Positions 1 to 7,657 of a stretch of DNA of 64,000 nt are shown here, one piece after another. The position numbers were made by a program, and so were the translations under genes. This DNA is from WLMZ01 sp043753895. GTDB taxonomy: Bacteria > Actinomycetota > Acidimicrobiia > Acidimicrobiales > Ilumatobacteraceae. The number at the start of each line of letters is the position of its first letter. Positions within the stretch are counted from its first letter, which is position 1. A model generated the notes under the pieces. That model did not search any database. It was not told where the DNA came from and saw only the letters and a program-made list of their open reading frames with translations. Location of the stretch: assembly GCA_043753895.1 (NCBI GenBank), contig JAYUWK010000052.1, positions 62,001-126,000 of the forward strand. Direction: 5' to 3'.

Positions 1-1551
1 TGTCTCGTTGTCCTGATTGTAGGCGTTGTTATTACCGCCCTGGCTGTTTGCGAACTCGTCGCCGCCGAGCAGCATCGGCACACCCCGCGAGAGCAACAGC
101 AAGCACAACAGGTTGCGCATTTGCTGGTGACGCATCGCCAGCACTTCTGCAGCGACCGCTGGCTCGATGTCGTCGCCCTCCCAACCGCAGTTCCAGGTTC
201 GGTTGTCGCCGGTACCATCGTTGTTGTGGTGACCGTTGGCCTCGTTGTGCTTGTCTTCGTAGCTGACCAGGTCGTACAGCGTGAAGCCGTCGTGGGCGGT
301 GACGAAGTTAAGGCTGCGTTCGGGTCGGTCCCCGAAGAGATCGGGGCTGCCGGCGATCCGTTGCGAGACGGTGTGGGCAAAGCCTTGTTCGGCACGAACG
401 AATGACCGGACGTCGTCGCGGAATTGACCGTTCCACTGCGCCCATGTGCGGCCAGGGAACGCATCGCCGAGCTGATATGCGGCAATGTCCCAGGGCTCGG
501 TGATGAGGCGAAGTCCGCGCATCGCGGCGAACGTGGTGATCTCGTCGATGAGCGCGCTGCGTTCTTGCACGTTGCCGTCGAGATCGCGTCCGAGCAACGA
601 ACCGAGATCGAAACGAAAGCCATCGACTCCCAAGTCCGCATAGCGGCGCAGCGAACCCATGATCAATGCCGCCGACGCATGATGTGCGGCACGCACGACG
701 TTGCCGCAGCCGGCGTCGTCGTTGTATGCGCCATCTGCGTTCAACACGTAGTACGTCGCGTCGTCGATACCGCGTAGGTGGTAGCACGGCCCGGTTTCGT
801 CCTCTTCGGTCGTGTGGTTGTAGACCACATCGAGCAGCACCTCGATGCCGGCATCGTGAAACGCCTGGACCATCTCGCAGAACTCGGCCTCGGGATCGGC
901 ACCGGCAACGTAGCTGTGATGCAAGGCGTTCCACGCCAATGGCATGTAGCCCCACGAGCTGCCCTCTTGCGGGTCGCCCTGATGGATGGGCATCAGCTCC
1001 ACTGCAGTGACGCCGAGGGACGCAATGTAGTTCACGTGGTGTACGAGGCCGGCGAACGTACCCTGCAATGCCTCCGGTACGTGGGGGGCGCGCATTGTGG
1101 CGCCACGCACATGCAATTCGTACACGACGAGATCCGCGATGCGATGCCGAGGCCCGGGGGGCATCGCTGCTGGCGGACCGATCTGGCGGAGTACGCCCAT
1201 CGGGGCACGGCCCATCGTGTCGACATCACGAGTCTTGGCACAGACACGGTCATGCCCGGGGGGGAACCACACAGCGGTTGCCTCGGGATCCAGCAGGAAC
1301 TTCGACGGGTCGAATCCGTGGTCCCCCGAGGGCCCGTCGACCCGGAATCCGTACAGATCAGCATCGCCGACATCGCCCGCTGCGATCACCGCACTCCACG
1401 AGTCACCTTCACGCACCATTTCGACGTCGAGCACACTCCTGAAGGGATCGGCGCGATCGACCACGTACACCGTGGCCGAGGTCGCACTTGCGCTCCACAG
1501 ACTGATCACCCACGATTGCCTGAACGACTCCCATGTTGCTGCCACGGGCAT
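1..1551 (-). CDS. glgX: Glycogen debranching enzyme GlgX (C-terminus off the window)
   Basis: Isoamylase-type GH13 enzyme that hydrolyses alpha-1,6 branches during glycogen breakdown. About 517 residues are visible; the family is near 700, so the C-terminal part lies left of base 1. Reading the minus strand I see an N-terminal CBM48-like part (YGFRVDGP), then the four GH13 regions in order: VLLDVVYNHT, GFRFDLGS with the nucleophile Asp, LITEPWD with the acid Glu, and FVTAHDGF. The isoamylase signature NNAYNQDNE follows close to base 1. The ATG at 1551 gives an MPVAATWESF N-terminus. The gene is divergent from the MoxR gene, with only 55 bases between them that must hold both promoters. Family call is firm; the exact start is less sure. 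Confidence 0.9.
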   Translation of the reverse strand, partial: MPVAATWESFRQSWVISLWSASATSATVYVVDRADPFRSVLDVEMVREGDSWSAVIAAGDVGDADLYGFRVDGPSGDHGFDPSKFLLDPEATAVWFPPGHDRVCAKTRDVDTMGRAPMGVLRQIGPPAAMPPGPRHRIADLVVYELHVRGATMRAPHVPEALQGTFAGLVHHVNYIASLGVTAVELMPIHQGDPQEGSSWGYMPLAWNALHHSYVAGADPEAEFCEMVQAFHDAGIEVLLDVVYNHTTEEDETGPCYHLRGIDDATYYVLNADGAYNDDAGCGNVVRAAHHASAALIMGSLRRYADLGVDGFRFDLGSLLGRDLDGNVQERSALIDEITTFAAMRGLRLITEPWDIAAYQLGDAFPGRTWAQWNGQFRDDVRSFVRAEQGFAHTVSQRIAGSPDLFGDRPERSLNFVTAHDGFTLYDLVSYEDKHNEANGHHNNDGTGDNRTWNCGWEGDDIEPAVAAEVLAMRHQQMRNLLCLLLLSRGVPMLLGGDEFANSQGGNNNAYNQDNET

Positions 1552-1606
1552 ATCTTCGCCCAACAGAGTGCGGGCGGCGAAGTCGCTGGGCCCTAGATTT
1601 GACCCG

Positions 1607-2521
1607 ATGTCACAAACGACCCTGACTGTGAACGAAGTATCCGCTGCCTTGGCCGAGAACGACTACCTCGCCGACGAGGGATTGACGACGGCCATCTTCT
1701 TGGCACTCGCGCTGCGCCGGCCGCTCCTGCTCGAGGGCGAAGCCGGCGTCGGCAAGACCGAGGTCGCGAAGGTGCTGAGCCGGTGGACGGGTGGCGAGCT
1801 GATTCGTCTGCAGTGCTACGAGGGTATCGACGTGAGCCAGGCCGTGTACGACTGGGACTACAGCCGTCAGCTGCTGCACCTGCGTGCCGCAGAGGCGAGC
1901 GGCGAAGCGCAAGGCGTTGGCACCGAGGCGCTCGAGGGCCAGCTCTATAACGAGCGCTTCCTACTCAAGCGAGCGCTACTGCGTGCGATCAGCCCCGTCG
2001 CCGGCCCACCACCCGTACTGCTCATCGACGAGATCGACCGGGCCGACGACGAGTTCGAGGCATATCTGCTTGAGGTGCTCAGCGACTTTCAGGTCACGGT
2101 TCCTGAACTCGGCGTCTTCCGCGCCGAGCGACCGCCGATCGTGATCCTCACCAGCAACCGCACACGCGATGTTCACGACGCACTGAAGCGTCGCTGCCTG
2201 TACCACTGGGTCGAGCACCCCACGTTCGAGCGCGAAGTTCAGATCGTTCGCCTTCGGGTGCCGTACGTCAGCGAGGCCCTGGCCCGTCAGGTTTCGGCCG
2301 CCGTCGAGACGCTGCGCGAGCTCAATCTGTACAAGCCGCCGGGCGTTGCCGAGACCATCGACTGGGCAACTGCGCTCGGCCGGCTTGGGCTCACCGCGCT
2401 CTCGGATGCGTCGGTGCAGACCACCCTCGGCACAGTGCTGAAGTATCGCGAAGACCTCGAACGGGTGAAGCAGCATGGCATCGCCGATCTGGTGAAGCAG
2501 GCCATCGAGCGCGGTCTCTGA
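1607..2521 (+). CDS. coxD: MoxR-family AAA+ ATPase, CoxD-like
   Basis: AAA+ ATPase of 304 residues. Relatives (CoxD) work with a VWA partner (CoxE) to mature the Mo/Cu active site of CO dehydrogenase or related molybdenum hydroxylases in the cytoplasm. Walker A (GEAGVGKT) is at residues 44-51 and Walker B (LLIDEIDRAD) near 138-142, followed by a sensor-1 region (ILTSNRTRD). The length fits the MoxR family. The ATG at 1607 was chosen because the open frame further upstream is only antisense to glgX. The VWA gene starts 8 bases after its stop, so the two are almost certainly co-transcribed. The MoxR/VWA assignment is firm; CoxD rather than another MoxR is inferred from the neighbours. Confidence 0.88.
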   Translation: MSQTTLTVNEVSAALAENDYLADEGLTTAIFLALALRRPLLLEGEAGVGKTEVAKVLSRWTGGELIRLQCYEGIDVSQAVYDWDYSRQLLHLRAAEASGEAQGVGTEALEGQLYNERFLLKRALLRAISPVAGPPPVLLIDEIDRADDEFEAYLLEVLSDFQVTVPELGVFRAERPPIVILTSNRTRDVHDALKRRCLYHWVEHPTFEREVQIVRLRVPYVSEALARQVSAAVETLRELNLYKPPGVAETIDWATALGRLGLTALSDASVQTTLGTVLKYREDLERVKQHGIADLVKQAIERGL

Positions 2522-2529
2522 CCCGATCG

Positions 2530-3717
2530 ATGGCAGGTTTCGCACCACCCGTCGCACACGGCAGCCATACGGCATCGCCCGATGTTGCAGAGCGAATGGC
2601 CACGGCGTTCGCGCGCGTCCTCCGTGGCCTTGGCCTGAGCGTGCCGATTGGTTGCGTGCTCACCTTTGCCGAGGCCTTGGGAGCCGTCGGCGTGAACGAT
2701 CGCGATCGCGTCTATTGGTCGGCGCGAGCAACGTTGGTCCGCCGGCCCGAAGACATGCTGCTGTTCGATCGCGCCTTCGCCGTGTTCTGGGAGGCCAAGC
2801 GTGGTGATACGTCGCCGGTGGCCGAGGCCGAGACGCAACACATCACGATCGTGATGGACAGCGACGAAGGCGCGAATGACTCCGACAGCGTCGATGCGCC
2901 CGCCGAAGATGATCCCACGATCCATCTTCGTTTCAGCGCAATGGAGGTTCTGCGCCACAAGGACTTCGGCGCCTATAGCGACGACGAGCTGCACCTGGCC
3001 CATCAACTGATGAGCAGCCTGCGCTTCGCCGGACCACCGCGTCAGTCGTTGCGCTTGTCGGCGTCGAAGCGGCAACGGCACCGGCCCGACCTCCGTCGAA
3101 CGGTGCAGGCGTCGCTGCGCAGCGGCGGCGAACCCGTGCGTCGCTACTACCGCGAGCCGGGTGAGCGCACGCGCCGGATGGTCTTGCTGCTCGATGTGAG
3201 CGGTTCAATGGAGCCGTATGCCCGCGCCTTGCTGCGCTTCGTGCAGGCTGCGGTCGCCGGTCGGCAACGCGTCGAAGCGTTCGCGATGGGAACGCGACTC
3301 ACCCGCGTCACCAAAGAACTCAGCAGCCGTGATCCCGACAAAGCTTTGCGCCAAGCGAGCAACCGCGTCAGTGATTGGAGCGGCGGAACACGCCTCGGCG
3401 AGTGCCTCCGCCGCTTCAACGACGAGTGGGGTGTGCGAGGCATGGCGCGCGGCGCGATCGTGGTGGTGCTCAGCGATGGCTGGGATCGCGGCGAGCCGCA
3501 GGTGTTGGCCGAGCAGATGCAACGCCTGCAGCGCATCACGCACAACCTGATCTGGGTCAATCCACTGAAGGTCACGCCCGGGTATGCGCCCTTGGCGCGA
3601 GGGATGGCAGCCGCCCTACCGTATGTTGATCACTTCGTGGAGGGACATTCGCTGGCCGCCATGGAAGAACTCGCCCGGGTCATCTCGGACACAACCGCAA
3701 GGGCTGCACATGCGTGA
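2530..3717 (+). CDS. coxE: VWA-domain protein, CoxE-like
   Basis: 395-residue protein of the CoxE family, the von Willebrand A partner of the MoxR ATPase in maturation of CO dehydrogenase-type enzymes. The MIDAS metal-binding motif DVSGS sits near residues 221-225 (LLLDVSGSMEPY). The C-terminal VWA fold includes VVLSDGWDRGEP, typical of CoxE. The N-terminal 200 residues are an acidic helical region that precedes VWA in this family. It lies 8 bases behind coxD and its last codons overlap the start of the XdhC-like gene, which implies translational coupling. No structural subunit (large, medium or small) is seen nearby. Confidence 0.88.
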   Translation: MAGFAPPVAHGSHTASPDVAERMATAFARVLRGLGLSVPIGCVLTFAEALGAVGVNDRDRVYWSARATLVRRPEDMLLFDRAFAVFWEAKRGDTSPVAEAETQHITIVMDSDEGANDSDSVDAPAEDDPTIHLRFSAMEVLRHKDFGAYSDDELHLAHQLMSSLRFAGPPRQSLRLSASKRQRHRPDLRRTVQASLRSGGEPVRRYYREPGERTRRMVLLLDVSGSMEPYARALLRFVQAAVAGRQRVEAFAMGTRLTRVTKELSSRDPDKALRQASNRVSDWSGGTRLGECLRRFNDEWGVRGMARGAIVVVLSDGWDRGEPQVLAEQMQRLQRITHNLIWVNPLKVTPGYAPLARGMAAALPYVDHFVEGHSLAAMEELARVISDTTARAAHA

Positions 3718-4027
3718 GATTCTCGATGACATCGAACGGTGGCGACACGACGGACGACGTGTAGCTGTTGCTCGCGTGGTCAACATCGAGGGCTCTGGGC
3801 CGCGTGATCCCGGCGCGTCGATGGCAGTCAACGAAGATGGCGAGGTGGCAGGTTCCGTGAGCGGTGGATGTGTCGAGGGTGCCGTGGTGGGCGAGGCGCT
3901 GGCCATGCTGCACGGCGACGGCCAGCCCACGCTCGTCACCTTCGGCTACAGCGACGACGAGGCCTTCGCTGTGGGACTCACGTGCGGGGGCATCATCCAC
4001 CTCTTCATCGAACCCCTGAATTGGTGA
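3710..4027 (+). CDS. XdhC/CoxF-like N-terminal-domain protein
   Basis: 105-residue protein consisting only of the XdhC/CoxI N-terminal domain. The pattern GSGPRDPGASMAV then GSVSGGCVEG, ending CGGIIHLFIEP, is the hallmark of this family; the SGGCVE and TCGG cysteines are present. XdhC proteins deliver and sulfurate the molybdenum cofactor for xanthine or CO dehydrogenases. The ATG at 3710 overlaps the coxE stop by 8 bases. The Rossmann domain normally fused to this part is absent here and sits in the next gene, so the function appears split over two polypeptides. Confidence 0.85.
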   Translation: MREILDDIERWRHDGRRVAVARVVNIEGSGPRDPGASMAVNEDGEVAGSVSGGCVEGAVVGEALAMLHGDGQPTLVTFGYSDDEAFAVGLTCGGIIHLFIEPLNW

Positions 4028-4038
4028 CAGGCGAAACG

Positions 4039-4857
4039 ATGTCGGCCCCAACCATCTACGAGCAACTGCGCGATCACATTCGCTCCGAGCAACCGGTTGG
4101 ACTGTGCACCGTGATCGAAGGGCCACACGTCGGCGCCAAGTTGCTTATCACCCCCGACCAAGCGATCCAGGGTTCTCTGGGCGATCCGGAGCTCGATCGC
4201 ATCGTAAGCCGCGATGCCCTGGCCGAGCTCGAGGCCGGCAGCAGCGGCGTGCGCCACTACGGCCCACAGGGCCAGACCACGCCAGAGGACCTGATCGACA
4301 CCGACACGGTGAGCGTGTTCGTCGAGAGCTTCGCACCACCTCCGCAGATGTGGATCTTCGGTGCTGTCGATTTCACCGCCTCGTTGGCCAAGGTGGCCAA
4401 GGTGCTTGGCTACCGGGTCACCGTGTGTGACGCGCGTGAGGTGTTCGCCACACGACGCCGATTCCCCATGGCCGACGAGGTGCTGGTCTCGTGGCCGATG
4501 CCGCTGTTCGTGCAACGTGGTCACGAACTCGGCCAACGCGATGCCGTGTGCATCCTGACCCATGACCCCAAGTTCGACGTGCCCGCAGTGATAGGCGCCA
4601 TCGACACACGAGTTGGCTACATCGGTGTCATGGGTAGCCGCAAGACCCACGCAAAGCGCATGGACCGCCTTGCCGAGGCAGGCCTCACCGAGCCAACTCA
4701 GATCGATCGTCTCATGTCGCCGATCGGTCTCGACATCGGTGCCCGCACTCCCGAGGAAACGGCCATCTCGATCTGCGCCGAGATCATCGCCCGCCGAACC
4801 GGACGCGCAACACCGTCGCTGCGCGATGGAGCTGGAGCGATCCACAGCGCGCCTTGA
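4039..4857 (+). CDS. XdhC family protein with Rossmann domain
   Basis: 272-residue XdhC-family protein. Residues 1-90 resemble a diverged N-terminal XdhC domain without the SGGC motif. Residues about 100-255 form the Rossmann domain (MWIFGAVDFTASLAKVAKVL, then DAREVFATRRRFP, VCILTHDPKFD, YIGVMGSRKTH and GLDIGARTPEETA), all diagnostic of XdhC_C. It starts 11 bases after the short XdhC gene. The likely role is handling and sulfuration of molybdenum cofactor before insertion into a hydroxylase of the xanthine/CO dehydrogenase class. The usual glycine-rich GAGH motif here reads GAVD, so nucleotide binding may be altered. Confidence 0.87.
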   Translation: MSAPTIYEQLRDHIRSEQPVGLCTVIEGPHVGAKLLITPDQAIQGSLGDPELDRIVSRDALAELEAGSSGVRHYGPQGQTTPEDLIDTDTVSVFVESFAPPPQMWIFGAVDFTASLAKVAKVLGYRVTVCDAREVFATRRRFPMADEVLVSWPMPLFVQRGHELGQRDAVCILTHDPKFDVPAVIGAIDTRVGYIGVMGSRKTHAKRMDRLAEAGLTEPTQIDRLMSPIGLDIGARTPEETAISICAEIIARRTGRATPSLRDGAGAIHSAP

Positions 4858-4910
4858 GCGCGATGGCACCCGACGCGCTCAGCTTCGTCGTCAACACAGC
4901 CGCTGCATGC

Positions 4911-5585
4911 TCAGCCCATCGGGTTGGCAAAGCGAACACTGCGGCGTGTGGGCGCGAAACCGACCTCGACGGTGCGACCGCTGTTCGGCGAATGCACGAT
5001 GGCCGTGTCGACACCGAGATACAGCATGACGTGCCCCGGGTAATACACGAGGTCGCCCGCCTGAGCGGTGGCCATGGTGTGAGTCGGGGCTGCGTTGATC
5101 TGTGTACGCGACTGATGAGGAATGTTCAGTCCGGCGACACTCCAGGCGTAGGCGGTGAGACCGGAACAGTCGAACCCCTCGCCCGGCGCGCTCATATTGC
5201 GACGGTACGGCACGCCCAACTGCGAGAGTGCGGCGAGAAGCGCCGTCTGGTGTGCCAGGTCTGCACCGGCCCAGGCGTTGCTCATCCGAGTCGGGTCGAC
5301 GCCAAGCCGCGCAGCCACTGCGGCGGCGAGGACGTCGCGCATCGAAACGAATCGGTCGCGGGTCTCACGATCGCCGACGCTCTGAAAGGACTGCAGATCG
5401 GACAGGGTGCTCGCTGCGACCACCGCCAAGAAGTCGTTACGCATCGCCGGGGCCCGCATGGGTGCTGCGTGGGCAACAGGCGCCGACGCTGCAAGGCCGC
5501 CCAGGCACGAGGCGGTCGCCAGCGCGACGAGCGAAAAGTTCCTGCGCATTCGTTTTCGACCGAGGCCGTTGAGCTGATGGTGCAT
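4911..5585 (-). CDS. Secreted NlpC/P60 peptidoglycan hydrolase
   Basis: 224-residue exported cysteine peptidase that should cleave peptide cross-bridges of peptidoglycan. After a short basic start there is a signal peptide with an AHAA cleavage region, then a spacer of about 85 residues and the NlpC/P60 domain. Catalytic Cys lies in GFDCSGLTAYAW, the His in PGHVMLYLG, and a later His in AIVHSPN. The ATG at 5585 is chosen because GGAGG precedes it by ten bases. The gene sits antisense inside the molybdenum-hydroxylase accessory cluster, between xdhC and the nucleotidyltransferase gene, and has a long, palindrome-rich leader. Confidence 0.88.
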   Translation of the reverse strand: MHHQLNGLGRKRMRRNFSLVALATASCLGGLAASAPVAHAAPMRAPAMRNDFLAVVAASTLSDLQSFQSVGDRETRDRFVSMRDVLAAAVAARLGVDPTRMSNAWAGADLAHQTALLAALSQLGVPYRRNMSAPGEGFDCSGLTAYAWSVAGLNIPHQSRTQINAAPTHTMATAQAGDLVYYPGHVMLYLGVDTAIVHSPNSGRTVEVGFAPTRRSVRFANPMG

Positions 5586-5874
5586 TCGAGTGGTACCTCC
5601 GTTTGAACACCTCACCGCTGGGGTACAGGTGTCGTGGCTTGAGCGTTCGCCCGCTCAGGTCACGTTGCGCCAAACGAGAGCGCCACGTTGGTTCACGACA
5701 TGCCGTGCACTGCACGGCGTTTCGTCATGTGTCGACACACTATCGACACCAAACTGCAACAATCAACTCGCCCGTAACCTTTTCGTCATACTTCGTTCGA
5801 CGCATCGTTCGTTCGCGCCACGGCGCATGCGCACCAAGTCCACGAAGCGACCAGTGAACTGGCAGGCTGGTGAG
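5586..5874. promoter_or_regulatory. Divergent intergenic region with several palindromes
   Basis: The longest gap in the window (289 bases) separates the NlpC/P60 gene from the nucleotidyltransferase gene. It contains a 17-base inverted repeat GCCGTGCA-C-TGCACGGC at 5702-5718 and a perfect 12-base palindrome TGTGTCGACACA at 5728-5739. On the NlpC side there are two hairpins: TGAGCG/CGCTCA around 5640-5657 and ACACCT/AGGTGT around 5607-5632. The last hairpin lies just upstream of the NlpC ribosome-binding site, so a structured 5' leader is plausible. I cannot match it to a known riboswitch by eye. Confidence 0.5.
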
Positions 5875-6456
5875 GTGATCCCAACAGACTCCACGTGCGC
5901 CATCGTGCTTGCAGCGGGTCGCGGTTCCCGCTTCACCGGTTCGTCACACAAGCTGCGTGCACTCCTCGACGGCAGAGCCGTGTACCTGCGCGCGCTCGAC
6001 GCGGTGCGCGGCGCAGGGTTCGCTCACGTGATCGTGGTCACGGGTGCTGTCGATCTCGACCTTCCCGATTGGGTGAGTGCCACGCATAATCCCAACTGGG
6101 CGCACGGCCAGGCCAGCTCGCTGCAGTGCGGCATCGCCGTTGCGGGCGCACTCCACGCGGAGGCGGTGGTGGTCGGCCTCGCCGACCAGCCATTCATTAC
6201 AACCCAGGCATGGATGGCCGTGGCATCGTCGACGGATCCCATTGCAGTGGCAACCTACGAGGGGATCCGGGCCAACCCGGTCCGGCTGCATCGCTCGGTT
6301 TGGTCGGATTTGCCGACCGAAGGCGACTCCGGCGCCCGTAGCCTGATGGCCGCACGTCCCGAACTGGTTGGTGAGGTGGCCTGTCCGGGCTCTCCAGCCG
6401 ACATCGACACGATGGAGGATCTCCAGCAATGGAACTCGTCAACGAATTCACCGTAA
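5875..6456 (+). CDS. MobA-like NTP transferase, MocA-type (molybdenum cofactor cytidylyltransferase)
   Basis: Nucleotidyltransferase of about 193 residues. Relatives (MocA) convert molybdopterin to the cytosine dinucleotide form required by CO and xanthine dehydrogenases. Visible motifs are the N-terminal LAAGRGSRF nucleotide loop, NPNWAHGQASSL, and the metal-binding GLADQPF. The GTG at 5875 places the loop about ten residues in, as is usual; an in-frame ATG at 5827 would add 16 residues. The C-terminus overlaps the coxG start by 28 bases. Context strongly supports MocA over MobA, but CTP versus GTP specificity cannot be read with certainty. Confidence 0.82.
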   Translation: MIPTDSTCAIVLAAGRGSRFTGSSHKLRALLDGRAVYLRALDAVRGAGFAHVIVVTGAVDLDLPDWVSATHNPNWAHGQASSLQCGIAVAGALHAEAVVVGLADQPFITTQAWMAVASSTDPIAVATYEGIRANPVRLHRSVWSDLPTEGDSGARSLMAARPELVGEVACPGSPADIDTMEDLQQWNSSTNSP

Positions 6457-7139
6457 ACCGCCCCATCGAACAGGCGTGGGCTGTACTCACCGACGTCGAA
6501 CGAATCGCACCCTGCCTGCCGGGTGCGCAGTTGCAAGAGATCGAAGGCGAGAAATATCGCGGCGTCGTCAAGGTCAAAGTCGGGCCGATCAGCGCTGCGC
6601 TCAAAGGTGAGGCGCATTTCATCGAGCGCGACGACACCAATCATCGCGCCGTCCTGAAGGGCGAGGGCCGCGACATCAAGGGCAACGGCAATGCCTCGGC
6701 GCTCATTACTGCTTCTCTGCAACCGATCTCGGCAACGAGTTCCAAGTGCGTCGTGCATACCAAGCTCGACATGACCGGCAAGGTTGCACAGTTCGGCCGC
6801 GGCGCGCTTGCTGACATCAGCTCGAAGCTGATGCAGCAGTTCGCAAAAAACCTCGACGAGATGCTGGCCAAGGACGCAGTAGCGCCTGCAGCCGAGCCCG
6901 CAGCCGACACCACCTCGGGCGAATCATCCGCCGACGCCACCATGGCCGAGCCCGGCCCCGCCTCTACGGACTCCGAAGCGACGCCACCACCCAAGGCCAC
7001 CGTGCGCACCATCAACGGACCGGCTGCAGAACCGATCGACGCATTCAGCCTTGGCGGAAGCGCCATGCTCAAGCGCTTGCTGCCACTGTTTGGCGGACTC
7101 GTCATATTGCTGCTCGTGCTTCGTCGTCGCGTCAAGTAA
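6429..7139 (+). CDS. coxG: CoxG-like SRPBCC protein with C-terminal membrane anchor
   Basis: 236-residue CoxG family protein. Residues 1-145 form the SRPBCC fold (opening NEFTVNRPIEQAWAVLTDVE, later CLPGAQL). They are followed by an Ala/Ser/Thr-rich linker of about 60 residues and a C-terminal membrane helix with a basic tail (FGGLVILLLVLRRRVK). CoxG recruits CO dehydrogenase to the membrane; mycobacterial CoxG has been reported to hand over menaquinone. The anchored architecture here fits that role. It is the last gene of the accessory set. Confidence 0.88.
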   Translation: MELVNEFTVNRPIEQAWAVLTDVERIAPCLPGAQLQEIEGEKYRGVVKVKVGPISAALKGEAHFIERDDTNHRAVLKGEGRDIKGNGNASALITASLQPISATSSKCVVHTKLDMTGKVAQFGRGALADISSKLMQQFAKNLDEMLAKDAVAPAAEPAADTTSGESSADATMAEPGPASTDSEATPPPKATVRTINGPAAEPIDAFSLGGSAMLKRLLPLFGGLVILLLVLRRRVK

Positions 7140-7201
7140 GCCCAGACGAAGTAAGCCCAGACATCGAGCCTCGCCGCGACGCACACACACCATGACCGAC
7201 C

Positions 7202-7657
7202 GTGCCCGTGCCAACGAGTGACCGTGACCGAGTTCGCGAACTGCTCGGTCGAGAGCCTCAGGGGCGGTTCGAGGTCGTGGTTCGTGACGCGCACGGCGAC
7301 CCAGTCGTACTGCGGAACCATCCCCTCCTCGACGACGGCACACCGATGCCCACGCGATACTGGCTCGTGAGCAAATCGTTGAACTCGACCATTGGGCGCC
7401 TCGAGGCCGCTGGAGGCGTGCGCGAAGCCGAGGCGGTCGTAGATCCCGAACTGCTCGCCGCAGCACACGCTCGATACGAAGCCGAGCGCGACGCCGAACT
7501 CCCCGTGGGTTACCAAGGTCCCCGGCCCAGCGCAGGCGTTGGCGGGACGCGACGCGGCGTCAAGTGCCTCCACGCCCATTACGCGTGGTTCCTCGCCGGC
7601 GGCGACGACCCAGTCGGGCGTTGGGTCGCCGAGCGCATCGAGGCGTACGCAAAATGA
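7202..7657 (+). CDS. DUF501 family protein
   Basis: 151-residue member of DUF501, a small actinobacterial family of unknown biochemical role. Recognisable blocks are VRELLGREPQGRFEVVVR near the start, NHPLLDDGTPMPTRYWL in the middle, and a Cys/His block RRGVKCLHAHYAWFLAGG near the C-terminus. The start is GTG at 7202, with GTG 7208 as an alternative. It overlaps the next gene by an ATGA junction; DUF501 is typically found directly before a Ppx/GppA phosphatase in this phylum, which matches the arrangement here. Confidence 0.8.
   Translation: MPVPTSDRDRVRELLGREPQGRFEVVVRDAHGDPVVLRNHPLLDDGTPMPTRYWLVSKSLNSTIGRLEAAGGVREAEAVVDPELLAAAHARYEAERDAELPVGYQGPRPSAGVGGTRRGVKCLHAHYAWFLAGGDDPVGRWVAERIEAYAK

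Noticed and set aside
778..1596. Plus-strand frame of 272 codons opposite glgX
   Set aside because: The minus strand encodes all GH13 motifs of GlgX; the plus frame is a shadow.
5586..5700. ydaO-type c-di-AMP riboswitch before the NlpC/P60 gene
   Set aside because: Context is right, but I could not find the conserved core sequences by eye; kept only as a structured leader.
1607..7139. A full CO dehydrogenase operon
   Set aside because: No coxS, coxL or coxM reading frame is present; only maturation and anchoring genes can be supported.
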